A program made the position numbers and the translations under genes. A stretch of 11,156 nucleotides of DNA, taken from an uncultured Pseudomonadota bacterium (lineage in GTDB: Bacteria; Pseudomonadota; Gammaproteobacteria; Methylococcales; Methylomonadaceae). Below the pieces are notes generated by a model that was given only the letters and a program-made list of their open reading frames with translations, was not told where the DNA came from and made no database searches. Of this stretch, positions 1 to 7,449 are shown piece after piece (positions within the stretch are counted from its first letter, which is position 1; every line of letters begins with the position of its first letter). The stretch is from contig CAJBJW010000100.1 in assembly GCA_903953455.1 (NCBI GenBank), forward strand, positions 1-11,156, written 5' to 3'.

Positions 1-20
1 GTAACAGGTGACATCTATTT

Positions 21-56
21 AAAAAGCGCGGTTGATCATTCACCCGCGCTTTTTTT
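21..56 (+). terminator. Rho-independent terminator of an upstream gene outside the window
   Basis: A perfect 11-bp inverted repeat has its left arm AAAAAGCGCGG at 21-31 and right arm CCGCGCTTTTT at 44-54, with a 12-nt loop between them. A run of seven T residues covers 50-56. The A-rich left flank means it could also terminate transcription arriving from the right. It separates the isocitrate dehydrogenase gene from whatever lies to the left, so the icd transcript probably starts after it. Confidence 0.85.
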
Positions 57-113
57 ATGGGACTTTTTTCGAAAGGACTGCATCGCAAGACGTGTTGCGG
101 TAAAATATATAGC

Positions 114-129
114 ACTAGAAATAGCTAGT
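114..129. repeat. Short inverted repeat upstream of icd, possible operator
   Basis: ACTAG (114-118) and CTAGT (125-129) form a 5-bp inverted repeat with a 6-nt spacer in the leader between the terminator and icd. An AT-rich stretch with a -10-like TAAAAT lies just upstream at 101-106, but I found no convincing -35 hexamer to pair with it. The repeat is short enough to be chance, and an operator role is only a suggestion. Confidence 0.2.
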
Positions 130-160
130 ATTTTGACATAATTCAATCAAAGGAAGCATT

Positions 161-1171
161 ATGCACAACATAACCCTCATTAAAGGCGATGGTATTGGCC
201 CATCGATTATGGATGAAGCCGTCAAAATTATTGATGCTTCTGGCGCGAAAATTAACTGGGAAAAAACACATGCAGGATTGGGTGCGTTTGAAGTCTTTGG
301 GACACCTATTCCAGATGAAACCATGGAATCCATTGACCGTACGCGATTAGCATTCAAAGGTCCACTTACAACGCCAATTGGCGCAGGATTTAGAAGTATT
401 AATGTTGCTCTACGTCAAAAATATGATTTATACGCTAATGTGCGTCCAGCAAAAAGTTGGCATGGTGTGAAAACACGTTATGATAAAGTTGACATTGTGA
501 TTGTGCGTGAAAATACGGAAGGACTGTATGCAGGATTGGAACATTATTTAACCCCAAAAAAAGATATTGCTGAAAGTATTGCCGTGGTTACTCGAGTGGC
601 CTCAGAGCGTATTATCGACTATGCGTTTAAATATGCACGTGATAATCATCGCAAAAAAGTAACCGTATGCCATAAAGCCAATATTTTAAAATATACACAA
701 GGCTTATTTTTAGACATCGCAAGAGAAACTGCTTTACGTTACCCCGATATTGCGTTTGACGAGAAAATCATTGATGCAACTTGTATGCACATGGTCATGG
801 ATCCAAGTCAATTTGACGTCATTGTATGTACCAATATGTTTGGTGACATTTTGTCAGATTTAACAGCCGGTTTAGTTGGCGGTCTTGGCTTGATTGCGGG
901 TGCCAATATTGGCAAAGATGCGGCTTTATTTGAAGCAGTTCATGGTAGTGCTCCTGATATCGCAGGTCAAAATATAGCAAATCCTACAGCAGTTATTATG
1001 GCGGGCGTGATGATGTTAAACCATATTGGTGAACATGAAGCGGCCAATCGTATTCAAACCGCTGTGGAAAAAGTCATTAATGAAGGCATTCATGTGACGC
1101 CTGATTTAAATCCAAACACAAAAGCAGGCACCATCGAGATGGGAAATGCGATTGTAGCGGCGATGGTTTAA
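161..1171 (+). CDS. icd: NAD-dependent isocitrate dehydrogenase
   Basis: The 336-residue product belongs to the isocitrate/isopropylmalate dehydrogenase family and should oxidise isocitrate to 2-oxoglutarate in the TCA cycle, in the cytoplasm. The isocitrate-specific signature with S79, N81 and R85 is present in GFRSINVALR. R95, R116, Tyr123 (in RENTEGLYAG), Lys172 (in HKANI) and the metal-binding D229/D233 (in FGDILSD) complete the active site. Cofactor preference can be read at HGSAPDIAG (261-269): Asp266-Ile267 occupy the position of the Lys-Tyr pair of the NADP enzyme of E. coli, so NAD is predicted. The length is typical of the short NAD-IDH clade, which is unlike the roughly 416-residue E. 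coli Icd. A clear ribosome site, AAAGGAAG at 149-156, precedes the ATG. The next gene follows after 47 bp with a similar ribosome site, so the two may be co-transcribed. Family assignment is very secure; NAD use is inferred from residues. Confidence 0.95.
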   Translation: MHNITLIKGDGIGPSIMDEAVKIIDASGAKINWEKTHAGLGAFEVFGTPIPDETMESIDRTRLAFKGPLTTPIGAGFRSINVALRQKYDLYANVRPAKSWHGVKTRYDKVDIVIVRENTEGLYAGLEHYLTPKKDIAESIAVVTRVASERIIDYAFKYARDNHRKKVTVCHKANILKYTQGLFLDIARETALRYPDIAFDEKIIDATCMHMVMDPSQFDVIVCTNMFGDILSDLTAGLVGGLGLIAGANIGKDAALFEAVHGSAPDIAGQNIANPTAVIMAGVMMLNHIGEHEAANRIQTAVEKVINEGIHVTPDLNPNTKAGTIEMGNAIVAAMV

Positions 1172-1218
1172 TTTTCGCTGTTAATTCTCTCTACATTTTT
1201 TGATACACAAAGGAAGTT

Positions 1219-1782
1219 ATGCACGAACTCGTTGAACGTGAGCTTTATGAAGCTTTGGAATATGCACGTACCATTGATCAAGATAAAGGAAAACATATTT
1301 TGATTCAATTTGAAATTGATCAACCTTTGTTTTCACAAACATTGTTTAATGTTTTCCCCTCTATCATTGATAATCAAAATGACGAGCACCAATACGAAAA
1401 TTTGGCACAATTTTTTGCCGATTTAGCATTTGACGTGCTTTGTGTATATCAAAAAGTATTTGGCAAAATGCCAAAATTTGACGATGATCCAACATGGATG
1501 GAACGTCAAGCTATGCTTTTAGATAAAGAGCTTACCCCTTTACTTGCATCAAATCACGTTAGCGATAAAGTCGCCAATAAAATGCGAGAAGACTTCTTTA
1601 AACCAAAAGAAGGCGAATTTATCCAAACAGGTTTAGTCAATTTTATGAATATGTCGATTGATGATTTTGTAAAAGAATCCGGCGAAACTTACAATGAATC
1701 GATTGTAGATTTATCGAAAACAATGTTATTTGTGGTGGTTCGTTTGTTTAACAATCTCTACACACCGATTATTCAACACTAA
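1219..1782 (+). CDS. Uncharacterised acidic soluble protein, 187 aa
   Basis: I do not recognise this protein. It has no signal peptide and no clear transmembrane segment, and looks largely alpha-helical and acidic, with an Asp/Glu-rich N-terminal half. A hydrophobic stretch near 168-181 (around MLFVVVRLFNNLY) is probably a buried or amphipathic helix rather than a membrane anchor. There is one cysteine (C75) and no recognisable nucleotide-binding or metal-binding motif. The start is well supported: AAAGGAAG (1209-1216) lies directly ahead of the ATG, similar to the ribosome site of icd. It lies 47 bp after icd, with no terminator between, and ends before a GC-rich hairpin at 1793-1815. Its AT-rich composition resembles its neighbours, so there is no sign of recent transfer. 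That it is a real gene is secure from the reading frame and ribosome site; its function is unknown. Confidence 0.85.
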   Translation: MHELVERELYEALEYARTIDQDKGKHILIQFEIDQPLFSQTLFNVFPSIIDNQNDEHQYENLAQFFADLAFDVLCVYQKVFGKMPKFDDDPTWMERQAMLLDKELTPLLASNHVSDKVANKMREDFFKPKEGEFIQTGLVNFMNMSIDDFVKESGETYNESIVDLSKTMLFVVVRLFNNLYTPIIQH

Positions 1783-1792
1783 ATTTTATTGA

Positions 1793-1815
1793 GGGCGTGG
1801 AGTTAGTTCACGCCC
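1793..1815 (+). other. GC-rich hairpin between the 187-aa gene and trhP
   Basis: GGGCGTG (1793-1799) and CACGCCC (1809-1815) are perfect 7-bp arms around a 9-nt loop, starting about 10 bp after the stop codon of the upstream gene. There is no T tract directly after the right arm (the next run of T is at 1834-1838), so it does not fit a classical intrinsic terminator. It may act as a weak terminator, an mRNA 3'-end stabiliser, or a partial block to read-through into the next gene. Confidence 0.45.
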
Positions 1816-1882
1816 GTAGCTTAGCAATCCAACTTTTTAAGACAATCTCGTATCGCTTGCTCGAGCACTATTTATCCCCATA

Positions 1883-3241
1883 ATGAAAAAAATTGAATTA
1901 CTCTCTCCTGCCGGCACAATTAGAAATATGCGTTATGCTTTTGCATTCGGTGCCGATGCAGTTTATGCAGGACAACCTCGTTATAGTTTGCGTGTACGCA
2001 ATAATGATTTTTTACATGATAATTTAGCCATTGGCATCAACGAAGCCCATCAGCTCGGAAAAAAATTCTTTATTGCTGCGAATGTGATTCCTCATAATGC
2101 AAAAGTTAAAACATTTTTGAAAGATATCGAGTCCGTGGTTGCCATGAAACCCGATGCCTTAATTATGGCTGATCCCGGTCTTATTATGATGATGCGTGAA
2201 ACGCATCCACACATGCCTATTCATTTATCGGTGCAAGCGAACACCGTAAACTATGCGTCCGTTAAATTTTGGAAACAAATGGGCGTTGAGCGAGTTATTT
2301 TGTCGCGTGAGTTATCGCTTGATGAAATTGCTGAAATTCGTCAAGAATGCCCTGACATGGAAATTGAAGTGTTTGTGCATGGCGCGTTATGTATCGCATA
2401 TTCGGGGCGATGTTTGCTTTCTGGCTATTTTAATCATCGCGACCCGAATCAAGGTACCTGTACCAATTCTTGTCGCTGGAAATACGACACAAAACCTGCA
2501 CAAGAAAATGCGGAAGGCGATTGGCTCCCAACGGATGAGAATGATGTCTTGTCAATGAATGATATCAGCAATGCCAGTTGTGGTGGCGCAGAGCGTCATC
2601 CACTTGCCGATAACATTTACTTTCTGGAAGAAGAAGGTCGCAAAGGCGAATTATTGCCTGTCATGGAAGACGAAAACGGCACTTACATTATGAATTCAAA
2701 AGATTTACGCGCCATAGAACATGTTCAACGCTTAGTGGATATTGGCGTCGATAGTTTAAAAATTGAAGGTCGCACAAAATCGCATTATTACGTCGCTCGT
2801 ACCGCTCAAACATATCGAAATGCCATTGATGACGCCCTTGCTGGTCGTGAATTTAACCCACAGTCACTGGGTATTTTGGAAAATTTAGCCAATCGCGGCT
2901 ACACAGATGGATTTTATCAGCGTCATCATACACATGAACAACAAAATTATTTAACCGGCTATTCAAAAAGTCATCAACAGCAATTTTGCGGAGAAATTCG
3001 CGAGTATGATAAAGAATCCGGTTTAGCCACCATTGATGCGAAAAATAAATTTTCCGTGGGCGATAAAATTGAGTTAATTTTACCTGAAGGCAATCAAGAT
3101 ATTGTTATTGAACGTATGGAGGGTATGTATGGTCAAACAATGCAAGAAGCATCAGGCGGTGGTTATGAAGTAAAAATTCCGTTGCCAAGCATTCAAGGTG
3201 ATTATTCGCACGGTCTAATTTCGCGCTATATAAATAAATAG
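1883..3241 (+). CDS. trhP: U32-family protein, tRNA 5-hydroxyuridine modification protein TrhP/YegQ
   Basis: The 452-residue product closely matches the length and motif order of E. coli YegQ (TrhP), which acts in prephenate-dependent hydroxylation of uridine 34 in tRNAs. The N-terminus begins with the family motif ELLSPAGT, and the U32 signature EVFVHGALCIAYSGRC lies at 162-177. Cysteines C170, C177, C193 and C197 sit in the conserved cluster ending GTCTNSCRW and are the likely Fe-S ligands; C233 is an additional cysteine. MNSKDLRAI (270-278) and LKIEGRTKS (292-300) are further conserved blocks. The C-terminal region (about 365-450) looks like the small beta domain of the longer family members. 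The ATG has no recognisable ribosome site, and no other start exists because a stop codon lies in frame at 1838-1840. The older 'peptidase/collagenase' label for U32 proteins is misleading. The DUF58 gene follows after only 10 bp. Confidence 0.92.
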   Translation: MKKIELLSPAGTIRNMRYAFAFGADAVYAGQPRYSLRVRNNDFLHDNLAIGINEAHQLGKKFFIAANVIPHNAKVKTFLKDIESVVAMKPDALIMADPGLIMMMRETHPHMPIHLSVQANTVNYASVKFWKQMGVERVILSRELSLDEIAEIRQECPDMEIEVFVHGALCIAYSGRCLLSGYFNHRDPNQGTCTNSCRWKYDTKPAQENAEGDWLPTDENDVLSMNDISNASCGGAERHPLADNIYFLEEEGRKGELLPVMEDENGTYIMNSKDLRAIEHVQRLVDIGVDSLKIEGRTKSHYYVARTAQTYRNAIDDALAGREFNPQSLGILENLANRGYTDGFYQRHHTHEQQNYLTGYSKSHQQQFCGEIREYDKESGLATIDAKNKFSVGDKIELILPEGNQDIVIERMEGMYGQTMQEASGGGYEVKIPLPSIQGDYSHGLISRYINK

Positions 3242-3251
3242 GTTTTCATTC

Positions 3252-4148
3252 ATGGAGCACATGACGGGTTCACCCTACACCACAGTTTCACTAAAAATGC
3301 TTGTGGATTTAGCACGTCCTGCTGCGAATTTAACCTTTCATCATAGTGTGATTCGCGCAAAGCAATCGGGCGGCTATATTTCACGGTTTAAAGGACGCGG
3401 CATGGAATTTAACGAAGCGCGTCTTTATCAATCGGGCGATGATATTCGCAGTATTGATTGGCGCGTGACAGCAAGAACGGGCAAAACGCATACCAAAATT
3501 TTTCGTGAAGAGCGCGAGCGACCTGTATTTATTTCAGTTGATCAACGAGATACCATGCAATTTGCTTCACGTGGCGTGTTTAAATCAGTGATAGCTGCAA
3601 AACTCGCTGCGCTACTTGCATGGGCAGCACATCATCATGGTGACCGTTGCGGTGGACAGCTATTTTTTGATTCGCATTGCCAAGAGTTAAAACCACAAAA
3701 TGGTAAACAAGCCGTTTTACATTTTTTGAATTCACTTTCGCAGCCAATACCATCAGCAAATCAGTCAGTAAATGACAATTTAGAATCCGTTTTGGGACGA
3801 TTGCTTTCCCATGCAAGACCGAGTAGTTTGTTGTATATAATAAGCGATTTTCGCGGCTTAACCCCTCATGCGCAAATTCAATTAGCTAAACTCGCCGCAC
3901 ACTGTGAAGTAGTGATGATCTTTATTTATGATCCACTTGAAGCGAATTTACCCAGTTCTGGGCGATATCAATTTACGCAACATGATCACTATGTCACCAT
4001 TAACGCAAGTAACGCTAAGCAATTGGAAGATTATCAAAATCATTTTCTACAAAAAAAACAGCAACTACAAACGTTAGCAAAGCAACGTGGTATGATTTTT
4101 ATTCCGGTGAGTACACAAGCCGATCCCCTTACTTGCTTGAAAATGTAA
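3252..4148 (+). CDS. DUF58 family protein of the VWA/MoxR-associated cluster
   Basis: The DUF58 core is clear: GRGMEFNEARLYQSGDDIRS (48-67), then IDW and the TGKTHTKIFREE stretch up to about residue 87. The remainder is a VWA-like alpha/beta fold with DQR at 97-99 in place of the usual DxS, and ISDF at 197-200. The protein is cytoplasmic, with no signal peptide or membrane span. In related bacteria this gene usually follows a MoxR AAA+ ATPase gene and precedes DUF4381 and VWA genes. The proteins are thought to work as a MoxR-driven metal-insertion or chaperone-like assembly at the membrane, but the biochemical role of DUF58 is not established. Here no MoxR gene precedes it: trhP ends 10 bp upstream. 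Two ATG codons are possible (3252 and 3261); the first has only a weak AGG at 3240-3242, and the GGAG before the second is too close to it. The first is kept. Confidence 0.88.
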   Translation: MEHMTGSPYTTVSLKMLVDLARPAANLTFHHSVIRAKQSGGYISRFKGRGMEFNEARLYQSGDDIRSIDWRVTARTGKTHTKIFREERERPVFISVDQRDTMQFASRGVFKSVIAAKLAALLAWAAHHHGDRCGGQLFFDSHCQELKPQNGKQAVLHFLNSLSQPIPSANQSVNDNLESVLGRLLSHARPSSLLYIISDFRGLTPHAQIQLAKLAAHCEVVMIFIYDPLEANLPSSGRYQFTQHDHYVTINASNAKQLEDYQNHFLQKKQQLQTLAKQRGMIFIPVSTQADPLTCLKM

Positions 4149-4163
4149 GAAGAGTTGACATTT

Positions 4164-4667
4164 ATGCCACCCATTGAAGAATTACCTATTAGAGATATTC
4201 ATTTACCAGAAACAATAGGCTGGTTTCCTCCCGCTATAGGGTGGTGGATACTTGCCTTTTTAATTCCAGTTTGCACGTTTTTGATCATTATTCTTATTAA
4301 ACGATTGCGTCAAAAAACAGCAGTCAAATTGGCTCGTAAATTAATTAAGCAACTTGAACATGATGACAAATTAAGTGATCGTCAAAAAGTATGTGAAATA
4401 TCAAGTTTACTCCGTCGCGTAGCGATAAGTACTTCACAGCAAGGTGATGATATAGCCGGATTAACAGGACGTGCCTGGTTAGATTATTTAGATCAGCCTT
4501 TAAAAGAAGCCGGATTTAAACATGGAGTTGGTCGCTATTTAATTGAAGCACCTTATCAGCAAACGCTCTCGCCAGAGGTGGATGTAAAAGCACTATTTCA
4601 ACTGGCACACCAATGGCTGAACGCGCAACCTTCAACTCTTTTAAAACAACATAAAAAAACTGCATGA
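4164..4667 (+). CDS. DUF4381 family single-span membrane protein
   Basis: The N-terminal motif (I/L)RDIHLPE.IGW.PPA.GWW is diagnostic of DUF4381, here covering about residues 9-28 of the 167-residue product. One transmembrane helix follows (about 28-47, WILAFLIPVCTFLIIILI), then a basic stretch (KRLRQK) and a helical cytoplasmic domain. The frame is also open from a TTG at 4155, but I prefer the ATG at 4164: the purine-rich ribosome site AAGAAGAG (4147-4154) lies 9 nt before the ATG and directly abuts the TTG. The protein is a constant partner of DUF58 and BatA/BatB-type VWA proteins and may anchor the cytoplasmic parts of the complex to the membrane; this role is inferred. Its stop codon overlaps the next start by 4 nt (ATGA at 4664-4667), indicating translational coupling. 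Confidence 0.88.
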   Translation: MPPIEELPIRDIHLPETIGWFPPAIGWWILAFLIPVCTFLIIILIKRLRQKTAVKLARKLIKQLEHDDKLSDRQKVCEISSLLRRVAISTSQQGDDIAGLTGRAWLDYLDQPLKEAGFKHGVGRYLIEAPYQQTLSPEVDVKALFQLAHQWLNAQPSTLLKQHKKTA

Positions 4668-5638
4668 TTGATTTAGTTTGGCCGTGGTTGCTCACGCTTT
4701 TACCTTTGCCGTTTTTGGTTTATCAGTTTGCACCAAAAAAAACACAGCACCAAAAAACAGCAATGCGAATTCCTTTTTTAGCCGAGATGACACCTTATCA
4801 AAGTGCAACAATAACCGTCACTTCAAAATCAGGGTTGTGGCTCGCTGCGCTTGCTTGGGCATTTCTTATTTTTGCGCTCACGCGTCCTCAATGGTTAGGT
4901 GAACCTTTAGAGCAATCCATAAGTGGGCGTGATCTTATGCTTGCGGTGGATTTATCTGCGAGTATGCAAGAGCAAGATTTTATTTTGAATAAAGAAGCCG
5001 TGGATCGTTTAACGGCGATTAAATCAATTGCAACCAATTTTATTGAACGACGGACTGGGGATCGTATTGGCCTGATTTTATTTGGTAGTCAGGCGTATTT
5101 ACAAACACCTCTCACTTTTGACAGAAAAACGGTAACAACATTACTTAACGAATCTGCAATTGGCCTTGCAGGGGATAACACCGCAATTGGTGATGCAATA
5201 GGGCTTGCAGTGAAGCGTTTGCGTAATGAATCCTCTAATAGTCGTGTGTTGATTCTACTTACCGATGGCGCGAATACCGCAGGTGAAGTATCGCCTTTAA
5301 AAGCCGCTGAACTTGCTGCAGCTAATCATTTAAAAATTTATACCATTGGTATTGGTGCGGATGAAATGTTGGTTGGAGGTTTTTTTGGTTATCGAAAAGT
5401 GAACCCTTCTGCGGATTTAGATGAGAAGATGCTCCTAAAAATCGCTGAAAGTACAGGTGGATATTACTATCGAGCTAAAAATTTAGACGAGCTGAATAAT
5501 ATTTATATGCGCCTTGATGAACTTGAGCCAGTTGAAAAAGAAAAGCACTATTTTCGCCCGCGCAAAGAACTCTATTCATTTCCTTTAGGTGCCGCATTAT
5601 TGTTCACCGGTTTATTATGCTGGAGAAAACTGCAATGA
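4664..5638 (+). CDS. BatA-like VWA-domain membrane protein with intact MIDAS
   Basis: This 324-residue protein has the BatA/aerotolerance layout: a first membrane segment at about 4-20 (WPWLLTLLPLPFLVY), a second at about 57-73, a VWA domain at about 88-285, and a C-terminal membrane helix at about 305-320. The metal-ion-dependent adhesion site is complete: DLSAS (96-100), T173 in GDNTAIGDA, and D201 in LLTDGAN. It should therefore bind a divalent metal and a ligand in trans. The VWA domain probably faces the periplasm. The gene starts within the stop of the DUF4381 gene and overlaps the next start in the same ATGA manner (5635-5638). Proteins of this type were named from Bacteroides aerotolerance, but in gammaproteobacteria their client is not known. 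Family assignment is secure; function is by analogy. Confidence 0.9.
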   Translation: MIDLVWPWLLTLLPLPFLVYQFAPKKTQHQKTAMRIPFLAEMTPYQSATITVTSKSGLWLAALAWAFLIFALTRPQWLGEPLEQSISGRDLMLAVDLSASMQEQDFILNKEAVDRLTAIKSIATNFIERRTGDRIGLILFGSQAYLQTPLTFDRKTVTTLLNESAIGLAGDNTAIGDAIGLAVKRLRNESSNSRVLILLTDGANTAGEVSPLKAAELAAANHLKIYTIGIGADEMLVGGFFGYRKVNPSADLDEKMLLKIAESTGGYYYRAKNLDELNNIYMRLDELEPVEKEKHYFRPRKELYSFPLGAALLFTGLLCWRKLQ

Positions 5639-7398
5639 TGTCACTTTTAGCTGAATTTCATTTTTTGAATCCAACTGCTTTTTTGGCTTTGTTGCCACTG
5701 CTTTTTTTAAGTATTAAAGCGTATCGACAAAATACAACGAGTACAACATATTGGGAAAAAATTTGCGATCGTGAATTATTGCCCTTTTTACTGGAAAATA
5801 CCGCTCACAAAAATACACGCTGGACTTTTTGGCTTGCTAATGTCTTCGCATTGATCGCAATTACAGCACTTGCCGCGCCAACGTGGCAACGTTTACCCAC
5901 CCCTGCTTTTCGGAATAATGCCGCGTTAGTCATTGCACTAAATTTATCGCAAACAATGAATGCTGAGGATGTAAAACCGAGTCGTTTAGTGCTTGCAAGA
6001 TATAAGATTTCTGATTTACTCTCTCAACGCAAAGACGGACAGACAGCGCTATTAGTCTACTCTGGCAATGCATTTACAGTCACGCCTCTCACTAATGATA
6101 TTGAAACCATTCGCAGTCAACTTGAAGCACTCACTAGCGATATTATGCCTAGTGAAGGCAATAATACCGTAGCAGCAATTGACAAAGGAGTGGATTTACT
6201 TAAGCAAGCTGGATTACCGAAAGGACATATACTCCTTGTCACTGACAGTGTGGAATCTTCAAAATCACTCCCTGTTGCTGCAAACTTAACGAGTTATCAA
6301 TTATCCATTTTAGGGGTAGGGACAAGTGATGGAGCGCCTATCGCATTACCTGAAGGGGGATTTGCTAAAGATGAATATGGCGAAATTCAAGTACCTAAGT
6401 TAAATGTCTCGCAACTAAAAGAATTAGCCAAAGCGGGAAAAGGATATTATCAATCCATGACAGCGGATGATAGCGATATATCACAACTTTTGAAAATATT
6501 GGATACACCAATAGATAGTGCAACATTAGCAGATAAAACAAATTTATGGCTTGAGCAATGGGACGATATAGGTGCTTGGCTTTTGTTTCTTATTATTCCA
6601 TGGGCGGCATGGCAGTTTCGCAAAGGTGCCATTTACTTAGCAATACTATTTGTACTCCCCTTTCCTCAAAACAGTTACGCTTTAGAATGGCCAGATTTAT
6701 GGCAGACAAAAGATCAGCAGGCACAAAAAGCCTTTCAACAAAAAAACTATGATCAGGCAGCTAAAACATTCAATAATGCGCAATGGCAAGCCGCCTCAAC
6801 CTACAAAGCAGGCGACTTAGATAAAGCCACAACACAGTTCCAAAATTTGCAGAACAATTATAATTTGGGAAATGCATTAGCTAAAAAAGGACAGCTAAAA
6901 GAGGCGCTAGCCGCTTATGAGCAAGCTGTTAAAGAAAATCCATATGATGAAGACGCTAAATTTAATAAAGACATCGTCAAAACAGAATTAGAAAAACAGC
7001 AACAGCAACAGAATTCTTCTTCTCAATCTCAAGAAAAAGAAAAAAACGAAAAATCCGCTGAGAATTCATCAAAATCTAATGATGAAAAAAATTCTGATAA
7101 CAAAGATTCGTCAGATGAATCAAAAGATCAGCCTGAACACAAAGCTGGCGACAATCCGCCCTCCAAAAAAGAAACCGCTCAGCCAGAAGATAAACATCAG
7201 AATAATTCACAGCAAGCAAACAAAGATGAGTCCAAATCTTCACAAAAAGAGAAAAATACAAAACAACAAACGCAAGAAGTTGAATTAACTGCTGAACAAC
7301 AACAAGCCAATGAGCAATGGTTAAAACGCATTCCAGACGATCCAGCAAGTTTACTCAAAAAGAAATTTAAATATCAATATAGTCAACAACAAGAATAA
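5635..7398 (+). CDS. BatB/BatC-like VWA-TPR fusion membrane protein with altered MIDAS
   Basis: The reading frame is open from ATG 5617, but the ATG at 5635 (587 aa) is the better start: GGAG at 5622-5625 lies 9 nt ahead and it overlaps the upstream stop as ATGA. Membrane segments lie at about 12-28 and 64-81, a VWA domain at about 95-290, then two hydrophobic segments at about 313-328 and 332-347. TPR-like helices follow at about 361-440 (two or three repeats), then a very hydrophilic Gln/Ser/Lys/Glu-rich stretch at about 455-547. The protein closes with QWLKRIPDDPASLLKKKFKY, a block typical of the C-terminus of this family. The MIDAS reads N103-L-S-Q-T107 where DxSxS is expected; T178 and D204 remain. 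BatD, usual as the next gene, is absent. The VWA-TPR fusion likely scaffolds partner proteins at the membrane. Confidence 0.88.
   Translation: MMSLLAEFHFLNPTAFLALLPLLFLSIKAYRQNTTSTTYWEKICDRELLPFLLENTAHKNTRWTFWLANVFALIAITALAAPTWQRLPTPAFRNNAALVIALNLSQTMNAEDVKPSRLVLARYKISDLLSQRKDGQTALLVYSGNAFTVTPLTNDIETIRSQLEALTSDIMPSEGNNTVAAIDKGVDLLKQAGLPKGHILLVTDSVESSKSLPVAANLTSYQLSILGVGTSDGAPIALPEGGFAKDEYGEIQVPKLNVSQLKELAKAGKGYYQSMTADDSDISQLLKILDTPIDSATLADKTNLWLEQWDDIGAWLLFLIIPWAAWQFRKGAIYLAILFVLPFPQNSYALEWPDLWQTKDQQAQKAFQQKNYDQAAKTFNNAQWQAASTYKAGDLDKATTQFQNLQNNYNLGNALAKKGQLKEALAAYEQAVKENPYDEDAKFNKDIVKTELEKQQQQQNSSSQSQEKEKNEKSAENSSKSNDEKNSDNKDSSDESKDQPEHKAGDNPPSKKETAQPEDKHQNNSQQANKDESKSSQKEKNTKQQTQEVELTAEQQQANEQWLKRIPDDPASLLKKKFKYQYSQQQE
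6991..7270 (+). repeat. Low-complexity, A-rich coding tract in the VWA-TPR gene
   Basis: This part of the VWA-TPR gene encodes a linker of almost only Gln, Ser, Lys, Glu, Asp and Asn. The DNA is purine-rich on the coding strand and includes the short tandem CAGCAACAGCAACAG (6997-7011), followed by TTCTTCTTC. Such tracts may vary in length between strains. The reading frame stays open through it, so no slippage mutation is visible in this copy. Confidence 0.6.
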
Positions 7399-7449
7399 TC
7401 ACTATTTACGTTTATATTCATTTTAACCTGTTTCCAATAAGGCAAATTT

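Noticed and set aside
133..162. Perfect TTGACA at 133-138 with CATTAT at 157-162, resembling a sigma-70 promoter.
   Set aside because: The -10 would overlap the icd start codon and transcription would begin inside the gene, downstream of its ribosome site. It cannot serve the annotated start and is probably chance in an AT-rich leader.
115..357. Antisense frame of 80 codons opposite the start of icd, and similar antisense or shifted frames within the U32, DUF58, VWA, VWA-TPR and permease genes.
   Set aside because: All lie inside well-supported genes, lack ribosome sites and encode no recognisable motif; they are shadows of the real coding frames.
1812..1826. GCCCGTAGCTTAG resembles the 5' end of an arginine tRNA (acceptor base plus A box).
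   Set aside because: The following bases do not form a D arm, anticodon arm or T arm, and the first bases are already part of the 1793-1815 hairpin. It is neither a tRNA nor a convincing attachment-site remnant.
4155..4163. TTG start for the DUF4381 gene, adding three residues.
   Set aside because: The ribosome site AAGAAGAG directly abuts the TTG, leaving no spacer, whereas it stands 9 nt from the ATG at 4164; the conserved family N-terminus also begins after the ATG.
5617..5634. ATG at 5617 as the start of the VWA-TPR gene.
   Set aside because: The ATG at 5635 has GGAG at suitable distance and shows the ATGA stop-start overlap used by the preceding gene pair; the extra six residues are not part of the conserved N-terminus.
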